DNA of 64,000 nucleotides from Roseomonas sp. AR75. Lineage in GTDB: Bacteria; Pseudomonadota; Alphaproteobacteria; Acetobacterales; Acetobacteraceae. Positions 43,052 to 51,675 of this stretch are shown here, piece after piece. The stretch spans positions 186,001 through 250,000 of the forward strand of contig NZ_STGB01000003.1 in assembly GCF_005222815.1 (NCBI RefSeq), in the 5' to 3' direction. Below the pieces are notes generated by a model. That model was not told the DNA's origin, did not search any database, and worked only from the letters and a program-made list of their open reading frames with translations. A program made the translations under genes and the position numbers. Positions within the stretch are counted from its first letter, which is position 1; every line of letters begins with the position of its first letter.

Positions 43052-43462
43052 ATGACAGCAGCGAGCCGGATCGCCGGCCTGACGCCGACGCAGTTCTGGA
43101 CCTGCGTCGCGTCGGGGATCGTCTTCTGGTTCCTGGCGGCGCTGTTCTGCCGCTTCGCCGCGCCGGCGGGCTGGTTCGGCGGGCTGGGCAGCCTGCTGCT
43201 GTTCGTCGTCGCGCTGCCAGGCCTCTGGGCCGCGGTGGTGGTGACGCGCCGCATCGCAGGTCTCTCTGCGTCGCAACTCTTCCCGGGCGTCTCGGCCGCG
43301 ACGATGGCGGCCACGCTGTGCGACGGCGTCGCCATCACCTGGGTGCCGTCGCTCTATGGCGGTGTGACGCCCGGCCTGGCGCCGGCGGCGGCCTGGATCC
43401 TCTGGGGCGCGGGCGCGGGCATGCTGATCGCGCTGCTCATGGGTCGACGCGAAGGCGGCTGA
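43052..43462 (+). CDS. four-helix membrane protein of unknown function, TetR-controlled candidate
   Basis: 136 residues with four hydrophobic segments: FWTCVASGIVFWFLAALFCRF, GGLGSLLLFVVALPGLWAAVVVTR, VSAATMAATLCDGVAITWVP and LAPAAAWILWGAGAGMLIALLM. The layout (two helices, an RRI loop, then a CDGVA helix with a conserved-looking acidic residue) recalls the DUF5367-type small membrane proteins, but this is uncertain. A strong AGGAGAG site precedes the ATG. It is divergent from the TetR gene and shares its operators, suggesting an inducible membrane function such as export or stress protection. Confidence 0.75.
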   Translation: MTAASRIAGLTPTQFWTCVASGIVFWFLAALFCRFAAPAGWFGGLGSLLLFVVALPGLWAAVVVTRRIAGLSASQLFPGVSAATMAATLCDGVAITWVPSLYGGVTPGLAPAAAWILWGAGAGMLIALLMGRREGG

Positions 43463-43524
43463 CCCCCTTGCGTCGGGGCGCGTGCCGCGCGAAGCCGAGG
43501 GCGAAACGGCGGAGCCCCGATCCC

Positions 43525-44313
43525 ATGGACCTGATGTTGCGCGGCCGCGTTGCGGCCATCACCGGCCCGGCCAAGGGGATGGGGGCAGCGATCACGCAGG
43601 CCTTTGCCGCCGAGGGCTGCCGCCTGGTACTGATCGGCCGCGACACGGCGGCCATCGCGCCGGTGGCGGAAGAAGCGGCCAGGGTGACAGAGGCGCTGGT
43701 TATCGGCACCGACATCACCTCCGACGCCGCCTGCTTCGCCGCGGCAGACCAGGCCAAGGCGCGCTTCGGCACGGTGGATATCCTCGTCAACGTCGCCGGC
43801 GGATCGGGGCCGATCGGCAAGACCGGCCTGACGACGACGCAGGCCGAGTACGACGAGATCATCGAGCTCAACATGCGCGGCTGCTTCAACACCATCCGCG
43901 CCTTCGCGCCCATGATGGTCGCGCAGCGCTGGGGCAAGATCGTGAATGTCGGCGGCACCTTCGGGATGCGCGGCCGCGCCGGGCGGCTGGCCTACAGCGC
44001 GAGCAAGTGGGGCCTGCGGGGAATCACGAAATCCTTCGCGCTGGAACTCGGGCCGCACAACATCAACGTCAACAACGTCGCGCCCGGCATGGTGGATGGC
44101 CCGCGCTTCCGCGAGAAGGTCTGCCGCGAGATGGCGCAGCGCCTGGGCATCACCGAGGAGGAGGCGGCGCGCCGCCACGCCGCCGACTATGCGCTGGGCC
44201 GCGTGACGAACGACGTGGACGTGGCGAATGCCTGCCTGTTCATGGCAAGCGACGTGTCGCGCCAGATCACTGGCGTGGACCTGCCGGTGGATGGCGGCTG
44301 GGCGGCGCTTTGA
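43525..44313 (+). CDS. SDR family oxidoreductase
   Basis: 262 residues. The cofactor site TGPAKGMGAAI (13-23), NVAGG near 89-93, and YSASK (Tyr157, Lys161) are clear. The usual catalytic Ser region reads NVGGTFGMRG, so Ser is replaced by Gly or Thr there. It ends QITGVDLPVDGGW. A GGAG site precedes the ATG at 43525. Probably acts on a hydroxy- or keto-acid; the substrate is unknown and neighbours give no hint. Confidence 0.87.
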   Translation: MDLMLRGRVAAITGPAKGMGAAITQAFAAEGCRLVLIGRDTAAIAPVAEEAARVTEALVIGTDITSDAACFAAADQAKARFGTVDILVNVAGGSGPIGKTGLTTTQAEYDEIIELNMRGCFNTIRAFAPMMVAQRWGKIVNVGGTFGMRGRAGRLAYSASKWGLRGITKSFALELGPHNINVNNVAPGMVDGPRFREKVCREMAQRLGITEEEAARRHAADYALGRVTNDVDVANACLFMASDVSRQITGVDLPVDGGWAAL

Positions 44314-44330
44314 CGCGGCGGCCCGCCGCG
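44314..44330. terminator. hairpin between convergent SDR and hybrid kinase genes
   Basis: CGCGGC (44314-44319) and GCCGCG (44325-44330) with a 5-nt loop occupy the 21-bp gap between two convergent stops. Likely a shared terminator; no T-run. Confidence 0.45.
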
Positions 44331-44334
44331 CGGC

Positions 44335-46284
44335 CTATCGCGCCGGTGCCGCGGCCCGGCGCAGCAATCCGCGGATCGCGAGGGTGAGTTCCAGCGCGGT
44401 GAAGGGCTTGTGCAGCACCGGGAACTCCCGCTGGATGATCTCCGCATCGCGCGTATAGCCGGTGACGAGCAGCACCGGCAGGGCGGGCCAGCGCTGCCGG
44501 ATCGCCCGCGCGAGGTCCAGGCCGCCCATCCCACCGAGCATCACGACATCCGACACGACGACGTCGAACGCCATGCCCTCCGACAGCCAGCGGAGCGCCT
44601 TATCGGCTTCGGTCGTCGCCTTCGGGCTCTGGCCGGCCCCTTCCAGCATGCCGACGGTCAGCCGGCCCACCGCCGCGTCGTCATCCACCACCAGCACGCG
44701 CAGCCCCGCCGGCAGCAGCGGTGCGGATGCGCCCTGTTCGCCCGGCTCATCCTGCTCGCCGGCCTCGGGGCCTTCCGTGGCGGCGGGAAGCAGCAGGGTG
44801 AACTCCGTCCCCTCGTCCACCCTGCTGGCGATCGTCACGGCGCCGCCGGCCTGCTGCGCGAAGCCATGCACCTGGCTCAAGCCGAGGCCCGTGCCCTTGC
44901 CCACCGGCTTCGTGGTGAAGAAAGGCTCGAAGATGCGCTCCAGGATCTCTCCGGGGATGCCGATGCCGGTGTCGCGCACGCCGATGGCCACGAAGCGTCC
45001 GCTCAATCCCTGCGGCGTACCGTCCAGCACCCGATTCTCCGCGGCAATGCGCAGCGTGCCGCCTTCGGGCATCGCATCCCGCGCATTGACGGCGAGGTTC
45101 AGCAGCGCGACCTCGAACTGCGACACATCCACGCGCAGCGGCCAGCACTCCGGCGCCACGGCGACCTCCAGCGTGATGCCGGGGCGGATCACGCGGCTGA
45201 TCAGCGCCACCGCATCCTCGATACCCTTGGCCGTCTCCAGGAACTCCGGGCGCAGGGGCGCCTGGCGCGAGAAGGCGAGCAGTTGGCGCGTGAGGTCGGC
45301 GCCCCGCGCCGCGGCGCTGCGCATCTCCTGCAGGATGCGGGCGAGCCGATCGCTGCCCGCCGGGAGCCTCTGCGCCAGGGTGATGCCGCTGGAGATCACC
45401 TGAAGGATGTTGTTGAAGTCATGCGCGACGCCGCCGGTGAGCTGGCCCAGCGCTTCCAGCTTCTGCGACTGGATCAGCTGTGCGCGGGTCTCCTCCAGCG
45501 CCAGCTTGGCATTGCGCTGCTCCGTGATGTCGCGCGTCACCTTGGCGAAGCCGATCAGCGCAGCCTGCTCGTCCCGGATCGCATCGATGATCACGCTGGC
45601 CCAGAAGCGCGTGCCATCCTTGCGCAGGCGCCAGCCTTCCGCCTCGAAGCGGCCGGTCGTGGCGGCCTGGGCGAGCGCACGGGCCGGCACCGCCGCCCTC
45701 CGATCCTCCTCGGTGTAGAAGCGGGAGAAGTGCTGGCCGAGGATCTCCCCGGTCTCGTAGCCCTTGATCCGCCGCGCGCCGGCATTCCAGCTCGTCACCG
45801 ATCCGTCCGGCGCGAGCATGAAGATCGCGTAGTCGGTGACGCCCTGCACGAGCAGGCGGAACTGCCGCTCGCTCTCGAGCAGCGCCAGTTCCGTCGCGCG
45901 TCGCTGCGAGAGGTCCCGCGTGACCTTGGCGAAGCCGAGCAGCCGCCCCGAATCGTCACGCACGGCGTCGAGCACCGCGAGCGCCCAGAACCGCGAGCCG
46001 TCCTTGCGGCGCCGCCAGCCTTCGCTCTCGTGGCGGCCTTCGTCGCGGGCACGCTCCAACGCCCGCTGCGGCAGGCCGGCGCGGCAATCCTCGTCGGTGA
46101 AGAACATCGAGAAGTGGCGGCCGATCACATCCTGGTCGGCATAGCCCTTGATGCGCCGCGCCCCTGCGTTCCAGGACGCCACGCGACCCTCCGGGTCGAG
46201 CAGGAAAATGGCGTAGTCGACCACCGCCTCGACCAGCAGGCGATAGGTCCGGTCGTCCGGCCCGAGCGCCACCGTGTCGGCCAT
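44335..46284 (-). CDS. PAS-PAS hybrid sensor histidine kinase with receiver
   Basis: 649 residues, no membrane segment. Two near-identical PAS domains (about 10-130 and 135-258) share WNAGARRIKGY and EGWR-RKDG-RFWA, suggesting internal duplication; a coiled link leads to HisKA with GGVAHDFNNILQ (His288), then ALLNLAVNARDAMPEGG, VRDTGIGIP, FFTTKPVGKGTGLGLSQVHGF (ATPase boxes), and a C-terminal receiver with VLVVDDDAAVG and VVVSDVVMLGG (phospho-Asp near 587). A cytoplasmic sensor; redox or light-type ligands are possible for such PAS domains but no cofactor residue is certain. Orphan: no regulator gene is adjacent. Confidence 0.9.
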   Translation of the reverse strand: MADTVALGPDDRTYRLLVEAVVDYAIFLLDPEGRVASWNAGARRIKGYADQDVIGRHFSMFFTDEDCRAGLPQRALERARDEGRHESEGWRRRKDGSRFWALAVLDAVRDDSGRLLGFAKVTRDLSQRRATELALLESERQFRLLVQGVTDYAIFMLAPDGSVTSWNAGARRIKGYETGEILGQHFSRFYTEEDRRAAVPARALAQAATTGRFEAEGWRLRKDGTRFWASVIIDAIRDEQAALIGFAKVTRDITEQRNAKLALEETRAQLIQSQKLEALGQLTGGVAHDFNNILQVISSGITLAQRLPAGSDRLARILQEMRSAAARGADLTRQLLAFSRQAPLRPEFLETAKGIEDAVALISRVIRPGITLEVAVAPECWPLRVDVSQFEVALLNLAVNARDAMPEGGTLRIAAENRVLDGTPQGLSGRFVAIGVRDTGIGIPGEILERIFEPFFTTKPVGKGTGLGLSQVHGFAQQAGGAVTIASRVDEGTEFTLLLPAATEGPEAGEQDEPGEQGASAPLLPAGLRVLVVDDDAAVGRLTVGMLEGAGQSPKATTEADKALRWLSEGMAFDVVVSDVVMLGGMGGLDLARAIRQRWPALPVLLVTGYTRDAEIIQREFPVLHKPFTALELTLAIRGLLRRAAAPAR

Positions 46285-46415
46285 GCGAGCCCTCCGATCC
46301 GCGCGGGTCGTGCCGCTGGCCTGCCGCGCCGTCAGGCCGCGCCTGATCCGGGACGCGAACCTGACTGTCGGAGCAACACCTGTCTGCCTTCACTGGCGGT
46401 GACAAGTGTGCTCAG

Positions 46416-46449
46416 CCCGATATCGGGATGTTCACGCAACTTTGGTTGC
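46416..46449. promoter_or_regulatory. palindrome and small hairpin in the gap upstream of the hybrid kinase
   Basis: CCCGATATCGGG (46416-46427) is a perfect 12-bp palindrome about 130 bp before the kinase start. GCAAC-TTTG-GTTGC (46436-46449) forms a small hairpin 30 bp after the M3 peptidase stop. The first could be a regulator site, the second a weak terminator for the peptidase gene. The remaining bases of the 194-bp gap show nothing clear. Confidence 0.3.
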
Positions 46450-46478
46450 TGCGCCGGTCACTCGGCCGGGCGCGGCAA

Positions 46479-48503
46479 TCAGGCGGCGAGGCCCCGCTTG
46501 CGCAGCAGCGCATCCACCTGCGGCGGGCGGCCGCGGAACTGCGTGTAGAGTTCCATCGGCTCGCGTGTGTCGCCGGCCTCGTAGATTGCCTTGAGGCGCG
46601 CGGCGAGTTCCGGCTGGAACGGATCGCCCGCCTCCTCGAAGGCTTCGAAGCCGTCGGCGTCCAGCACCTCGGCCCAGAGATAGAAGTAGTAGCCCGCCGC
46701 ATAGCCGCCGCCGGCGAAGAGATGGCCGAAATGCAGCGGGCGGTGGCGCAGCACGATGCCCTCCGGCATGCCGATCTCCGCGAGGAATTCCTGTTCGAAA
46801 CCGTCGATGTCTAGCTGCTCGGGCGCGGCATGGCGGTGCAGGGCAAGGTCCATCAGCGCGGAGGAGACGTATTCCACCGTCGCGAAGCCCTGCCCCTCGT
46901 TCCGCGCCGCCAGCAGCTTCTCGATCATTGCATCCGGCAGGGTCTCGCCCGTCGCGTGATGGCGCGCATGCGTGCGCAGCGTCTCCGGCACCGACAGCCA
47001 GTGCTCCATCACCTGGGAGGGGAACTCCACGAAATCGCCCAGCACCGCCGTGCCGGATTGCGAGGGATAGCGCGCGGTGCTCATCAGCCCGTGCAGCGCA
47101 TGGCCGAATTCGTGGAACAGCGTGCGCGCATCGTCGAAGGACAGCAGCGTCGGCGACGACTTCGCCAGGTTGTTGTTGTTGACGATGATCGGCGAGACCC
47201 GGTCGGCGAAGCGCTCGCCCACCCGGAAACTGCTCATCCAGGCGCCGGAGCGCTTGCCGACGCGGGCAAAATTGTCGAGCAGGAAGACGCCGCGATGCGC
47301 GCCGTCCGCGTCCAGCACCTCGAAGGCGCGGACATCGGGGTGATAGACGGGGATGTCCGCGCGCTCCGTGAAGCGCAGGCCGAACAGGCGGCCGGCGGTG
47401 GCGAAGATCGCGCGCAGCATCGCCTCCAGCTCGAAGAAGGGCTTCAGCGCGGCGCCGTCGAGATCGTGCTTGGCCAGCCGCGCGCGCTCCGCCCAGTAGC
47501 GCCAGTCCCAGGCCTCGATCGGCTCGTTCTGGCCTTCCGCGCGCGCCAGCGCTGCGAGTTCCGCGCGCTCCTCCGCCGCGCGCCGCTTCGCCGGTTCCCA
47601 GGCAGCGAGGAGCAACGCCTCCGCGGCCTCCGGGCGCTTGGCCATGGTGTCGGCCAGGCGGTATTCGGCATGGTCGGCATGGCCGAGCAGCCGTGCGCGC
47701 TCGGCACGCAACGCAAGAATCTCCCGCACCAGCGGTGCGTTGTCGCGCGCCGGGTCGAGCGCGCCGCGCGCCACCCAGGCACGCCACGCGCGCTCCCGCA
47801 GGTCGCGCCGCGCCGAATAGGTCAGGAAGGGCTCGACCGAGGAGCGGGCGAGGGTGATCACGTATCCTTCGGCGCCGCGCTCCTTCGCGGCCTGCGCCGC
47901 GGCTTCGCGCAGGAAGCCGGGCAGGCCATCGAGGTCGCCTTCGCCCAGCACCATCTGCCAGGCGTTCTCGTCGGCCAGCACGTTCTGACCGAAGGCGGTG
48001 TGCAGCACGGCGAGGCGCGCGGAGATCTCGGTCATGCGCGCGCGTGCCGCCGCGTCCAGCCCGGCGCCGCTGCGCAGGCGGTTCATGTGCAGCCGATCCA
48101 GCAGGCGAAGCTGGTCCGGTTCCAGGCCGAGCTCCCCGCGTCGCGCATGCAGCGCGGCGATGCGCGCGAACGTGCCGGCGTCCAGCGCGACCTCGGCGCG
48201 GTGGCGGGCGAGCCTCGGTGCCCAGTCGCGCTCCACCGCCTGCAGCGCGTCGGTGGCCTGGCTGGCGGCCAGGTTGAAGAAGGTGGCGGCCACGCGGGTG
48301 AGCAGGCCGCCGGCGCGCTCCAGCGCCTCCACCGTGTTGGCGAAGGACGCTGGTGCGGGGTCGTTGCCGAGCGCGGCGATCTCCGCGCGATGCGCGGCCA
48401 GCGCGGCTTCGAAGGCCGGCGGGAAGTGTTCGGCACGGATGCGGTCGAAGGGCGGCACGCCGAAGGGCGTGGTCCAGGTTTCGAGAAGCGGGTTCTGAGT
48501 CAT
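46479..48503 (-). CDS. M3 family oligopeptidase (PrlC/Dcp type)
   Basis: 674 residues, full length. The zinc motif FHEFGHALHGLMS (HExxH) lies near 460-470, with the third ligand in the downstream FVEFPSQVMEHW. Other family blocks: ADENAWQMVLGEGDLDGLPGF, VNNNNLAKSSPTLLSFDDARTLFHEFGH and YYFYLWAEVLDADGFEAFEE near the end. It degrades short peptides in the cytosol, in the oligopeptidase A/Dcp subgroup. Starts with ATG 21 bp upstream of the metallo-beta-lactamase gene's stop, same strand. Confidence 0.93.
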   Translation of the reverse strand: MTQNPLLETWTTPFGVPPFDRIRAEHFPPAFEAALAAHRAEIAALGNDPAPASFANTVEALERAGGLLTRVAATFFNLAASQATDALQAVERDWAPRLARHRAEVALDAGTFARIAALHARRGELGLEPDQLRLLDRLHMNRLRSGAGLDAAARARMTEISARLAVLHTAFGQNVLADENAWQMVLGEGDLDGLPGFLREAAAQAAKERGAEGYVITLARSSVEPFLTYSARRDLRERAWRAWVARGALDPARDNAPLVREILALRAERARLLGHADHAEYRLADTMAKRPEAAEALLLAAWEPAKRRAAEERAELAALARAEGQNEPIEAWDWRYWAERARLAKHDLDGAALKPFFELEAMLRAIFATAGRLFGLRFTERADIPVYHPDVRAFEVLDADGAHRGVFLLDNFARVGKRSGAWMSSFRVGERFADRVSPIIVNNNNLAKSSPTLLSFDDARTLFHEFGHALHGLMSTARYPSQSGTAVLGDFVEFPSQVMEHWLSVPETLRTHARHHATGETLPDAMIEKLLAARNEGQGFATVEYVSSALMDLALHRHAAPEQLDIDGFEQEFLAEIGMPEGIVLRHRPLHFGHLFAGGGYAAGYYFYLWAEVLDADGFEAFEEAGDPFQPELAARLKAIYEAGDTREPMELYTQFRGRPPQVDALLRKRGLAA

Positions 48504-48524
48504 GCGGGATATCTGGGCCGTGCC

Positions 48525-50123
48525 TCAGCGCGCGTCCAGCGCCCGCCGCAGGCGGTGCAGCAGCGCGGCCCTTCCACGGTCGTCGCCGGCCTTTTCCAGC
48601 GCCTCCTCGATCTGCAGGGTGAGGGCGGCGCGCTCATTGTGCCAATCCGGCAGACCCACACGCTCCGGCGCCAGGCGGCGCCCCCTGGACCCTGTCTTGT
48701 CGCGCTCCGGCGGCACGCCGGGGCGCAGCACGAAGGCCTCGTCCAGCACCGGTCGGATCAGCCCCGCCTCCGGCACCACGCCGGCGCCCCGCACGCGCTG
48801 CGCCAACCCGTCGATCGCCTCCTCCTCGCCATGCACCAGGAACACGCCGCCCGCGACGGGGCCGCGCGCCTGCAGCCAGCGCAGCAATTCCGGCCCATCG
48901 GCGTGGCCCGAATAGCCCTCGATCTTCGCGATGCGCGCGCCGACGCGGATCGGCTCGCCCTGGATGCGCACCCGGTCGGCACCCTCCTGCAGCAGCCGCC
49001 CTAGCGTGCCCTGCGCCTGGAAGCCGACCAGCGCGACGATGGTGCGGGCATCCCACAGCTTGGCCTTGAGATGCGCACGGATGCGCCCGGCTTCGCACAT
49101 GCCGCTGCCGGCGAGGATCACCCGGAAGCCCTCCTGCCGCGCCAGCTCCGCGCTCTGCCGCCAATCCTCGACATGGTGGATGTGGTGGTCGGACAGCGCC
49201 GCGCGCATCGCGGCGCCATCCTCCAGCAGCGCGGCATGCTTGAGGAACACGCGGGTCGCGCGCTGCGCCAAAGGGCTGTCCAGGTGGATGTCGGCCGCCG
49301 GCACCTGCTTCGCCTGCATCAGCGTGACGAGGTCCAGCATGACCTCCTGCGCGCGCTCCACCGCGAAGACCGGGATCAGCAGCGCGCCGTTCTGGCGCGA
49401 TGCGTCGTTGACCAGCTTCGCCAACTCCGTGCGGCGGGCGGCCGGGGCGATCGTCGGCCGGTTCTCGTCGCCATAGGTGCTCTCGAGGAAGACATGGTCC
49501 AACCCGTCGGCCGGGGCTTCCGGATCGCGCTGGATCGGGCCGAGGTCCGGGCCGATATCGCCGGAGACCAGCACGCGCATCGGCCCGTCCGGCGTGGCGA
49601 AGTCCAGCTCGATGGAGGCCGAGCCGAGCATGTGGCCGGCATTCCACCAGCGCGCGCGCAGGCCCGGCACGGGCTTTGCCCAGGCGCCGTACTCCACGTC
49701 GCGGAACAGCACCATGGTGCGCTCCGCATCCTCGGCGGTGTAGATCGGCTCGACCGGGTCGCGGCCGCGGCGGCGGTTGCGACGATTGAGCTGCGCCACC
49801 TCGCTTTCCTGGATGCCGCCGGCATCCGGCAGCATGACCGAACACAGGTCGCGGGTTGCCGGCGTGGCATGGATCGCGCCCCGGAAGCCCTGCCGCACCA
49901 GTTTAGGCAGCAGGCCGGAATGGTCGATATGCGCATGGGTCAGCAGCACTGCGTCAATGCCGGCGGGATCGAAGGGAAAGGGCTCGTAGTTCAGCGCCTT
50001 CAGGGTCTTCGGACCCTGGAACATGCCGCAATCGACCAGCACGCGGCTGCGCGGCGTCTCGAACAGCAGGGACAGGCCGGTGACCGTGCGCGCCGCGCCG
50101 CAGACCTTCAGCCGGATCGCCAC
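48525..50123 (-). CDS. metallo-beta-lactamase/beta-CASP protein with RNA specificity domain
   Basis: 532 residues from a GTG at 50123, chosen because GGGAGGT lies 5 nt upstream and VAIRLKVCGAARTVTG is where homologues begin. Metal motif LTHAHIDHSGLLPKL, then WNAGHMLGSASIEL, SGDIGPDLGPI and the beta-CASP block FLESTYGDENRP, ending with the RMMBL motif EGYSGHADGPELLRWL and VFLVHGEEEAIDGLAQRV. Such proteins are RNA endo/exonucleases (the YsfC or CPSF-like group). Divergent from the LOG-like gene; 62 bp separate the starts. Confidence 0.88.
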   Translation of the reverse strand: MAIRLKVCGAARTVTGLSLLFETPRSRVLVDCGMFQGPKTLKALNYEPFPFDPAGIDAVLLTHAHIDHSGLLPKLVRQGFRGAIHATPATRDLCSVMLPDAGGIQESEVAQLNRRNRRRGRDPVEPIYTAEDAERTMVLFRDVEYGAWAKPVPGLRARWWNAGHMLGSASIELDFATPDGPMRVLVSGDIGPDLGPIQRDPEAPADGLDHVFLESTYGDENRPTIAPAARRTELAKLVNDASRQNGALLIPVFAVERAQEVMLDLVTLMQAKQVPAADIHLDSPLAQRATRVFLKHAALLEDGAAMRAALSDHHIHHVEDWRQSAELARQEGFRVILAGSGMCEAGRIRAHLKAKLWDARTIVALVGFQAQGTLGRLLQEGADRVRIQGEPIRVGARIAKIEGYSGHADGPELLRWLQARGPVAGGVFLVHGEEEAIDGLAQRVRGAGVVPEAGLIRPVLDEAFVLRPGVPPERDKTGSRGRRLAPERVGLPDWHNERAALTLQIEEALEKAGDDRGRAALLHRLRRALDAR

Positions 50124-50185
50124 GCCCACCTCCCACAATGCCGCGCGCCGGGCCAGCATAGGCCGGCAGCCACGGAGGAACCAGG

Positions 50186-50947
50186 ATGGCCAGCCCGCCA
50201 CGCAGCGGCCACAGGCCGAAGCAGGGGCCGAGCTACCGGCTCGCGCTGTTCGACCGCGATTTCCTGCTCAGCCCCACCATGCGCGGCGTGCGGCTGCAGG
50301 TGGAATCCACCAAGGCGGACGAGGCGCTGCGCGCCTGGGGCGTGCGCTCGACCATCGTGGTATTCGGCAGTGCGCGGGTGATGTCCGGCGGCGAGGCACG
50401 GCACGCCGTCTGGTACGAGCAGGCACGGCTGTTCGGGCGCATCGCCTCCGAACGCGGCGGCGCGTTGCATCCGATCGCGGGCCTCCGCGACAACGTGATC
50501 GCCACCGGCGGCGGGCCGGGGCTGATGGAGGCGGCAAATCGCGGCGCGCATGACGTCGGTGCGCCTTCCATCGGCTTCAACATCCGCCTGCCGCGGGAAC
50601 AGTTGCCGAACCCCTACACCACGCCGGAGCTCACCTTCCAGTTCCACTACTTCGCCATCCGCAAGCTGCACCTGGCGATGCGCGCCCGCGCGCTGGTGAT
50701 CTTCCCCGGTGGCTTCGGCACGCTGGACGAGTTGTTCGAGATCCTGACGCTGCGCCAGGCCGGCCGCATGGGGGCGGTGCCGATCGTGCTGGTGGACGAG
50801 GGCTACTGGCGCCGGCTGATCAACTGGGACGCGCTGATGGAGGATGGCATGATCGGCGCGGAGGACCTGTCGCTGATGCACTTCGCCGAGGATGCCGAGG
50901 CTGCCTGGCATCTGCTGCAGCAGGCCGGCGTTCCTCCGGGGGCATGA
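50186..50947 (+). CDS. LOG-family Rossmann-fold protein (TIGR00730-like)
   Basis: 253 residues. STIVVFGSARV starts the Rossmann domain; VIATGGGPGLMEAANRGAHDVGAPSIGFNI and ALVIFPGGFGTLDELFEILTLRQ contain the two signature motifs (GGGxGxM and PGGxGTxxE). LOG proteins are nucleotide phosphoribohydrolases, some making cytokinin-type free bases; others serve purine recycling. The N-terminal 50 residues are an extension of the minimal family. The stop overlaps a possible earlier start of the following SDR. Confidence 0.88.
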   Translation: MASPPRSGHRPKQGPSYRLALFDRDFLLSPTMRGVRLQVESTKADEALRAWGVRSTIVVFGSARVMSGGEARHAVWYEQARLFGRIASERGGALHPIAGLRDNVIATGGGPGLMEAANRGAHDVGAPSIGFNIRLPREQLPNPYTTPELTFQFHYFAIRKLHLAMRARALVIFPGGFGTLDELFEILTLRQAGRMGAVPIVLVDEGYWRRLINWDALMEDGMIGAEDLSLMHFAEDAEAAWHLLQQAGVPPGA

Positions 50948-50958
50948 GGGAAAGCGAC

Positions 50959-51663
50959 ATGGCTGACCAGCGCGTGGCCCTGGTGACGGGCGGGGCCAAG
51001 GGCATCGGCCTCGGCGTTGCGCAGCGCCTGCTGCGCGACGGCTGGCGTGTGGTGGCGGCGGATCCGGAAAAGCCGCCTGCCGGCCTCGCCGTCCGCCATG
51101 TTGCGGCCGATGTGTCACAGGAAGCGGCGGTGCGCGCGCTGGTCGGCGGCATCGCGCAGCAGGAAGGGCGGCTGGACGCGCTCGTCTCCAATGCCGGCTT
51201 CATGATCCGCAAGCCGATCCGCGACCTGGCGCTGGCTGAGTGGAACGCGGTGCTCGGCACCAATCTCACCGCCACCTTCCTCTTGGTGCGGGAAGCCGAG
51301 GCGATGCTGCGCGCGGCGAAGGGCGCGGTGGTGACGGTGGCCTCGACCCGCGCACACCAGTCGGAGGCGAACACGGAGAGCTACAGCGCGTCCAAGGGCG
51401 GGCTGCTGGCGCTGACCCATGCGCTGGCAATCAGCCTGGGCCCGGATGTGCGCGTGAACTGCGTCAGCCCCGGCTGGATCGACACGAAGGGCGAGGCGCT
51501 GCGACCGGAGGACCACGCGCAGCACCCAGCCGGGCGCGTCGGCCGGCCGGAGGACATCGCGGCGCTGGTGGCCTGGCTCGTGGGGCCGGAGGCCGGCTTC
51601 GTCACCGGAGCGGAGTTCGTCATCGACGGCGGGATGACGCGGAAGATGATCTATGCGGAGTAG
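50959..51663 (+). CDS. SDR family oxidoreductase
   Basis: 234 residues from the ATG at 50959, preceded by GAGGGA; an ATG at 50944 overlapping the LOG-like stop would add five residues. TGGAKGIGLGV binds the cofactor, SNAGF follows, then ASTRAHQSEANTESYSASKGGLLAL with the catalytic Ser, Tyr and Lys complete, and ITGAEFVIDGGMT-type end. It is of short SDR size; the sequence order is that of sugar or acid dehydrogenases. Substrate unknown; co-transcription with the LOG-like gene is likely. Confidence 0.88.
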   Translation: MADQRVALVTGGAKGIGLGVAQRLLRDGWRVVAADPEKPPAGLAVRHVAADVSQEAAVRALVGGIAQQEGRLDALVSNAGFMIRKPIRDLALAEWNAVLGTNLTATFLLVREAEAMLRAAKGAVVTVASTRAHQSEANTESYSASKGGLLALTHALAISLGPDVRVNCVSPGWIDTKGEALRPEDHAQHPAGRVGRPEDIAALVAWLVGPEAGFVTGAEFVIDGGMTRKMIYAE

Positions 51664-51675
51664 CGGGGGCGGGAG

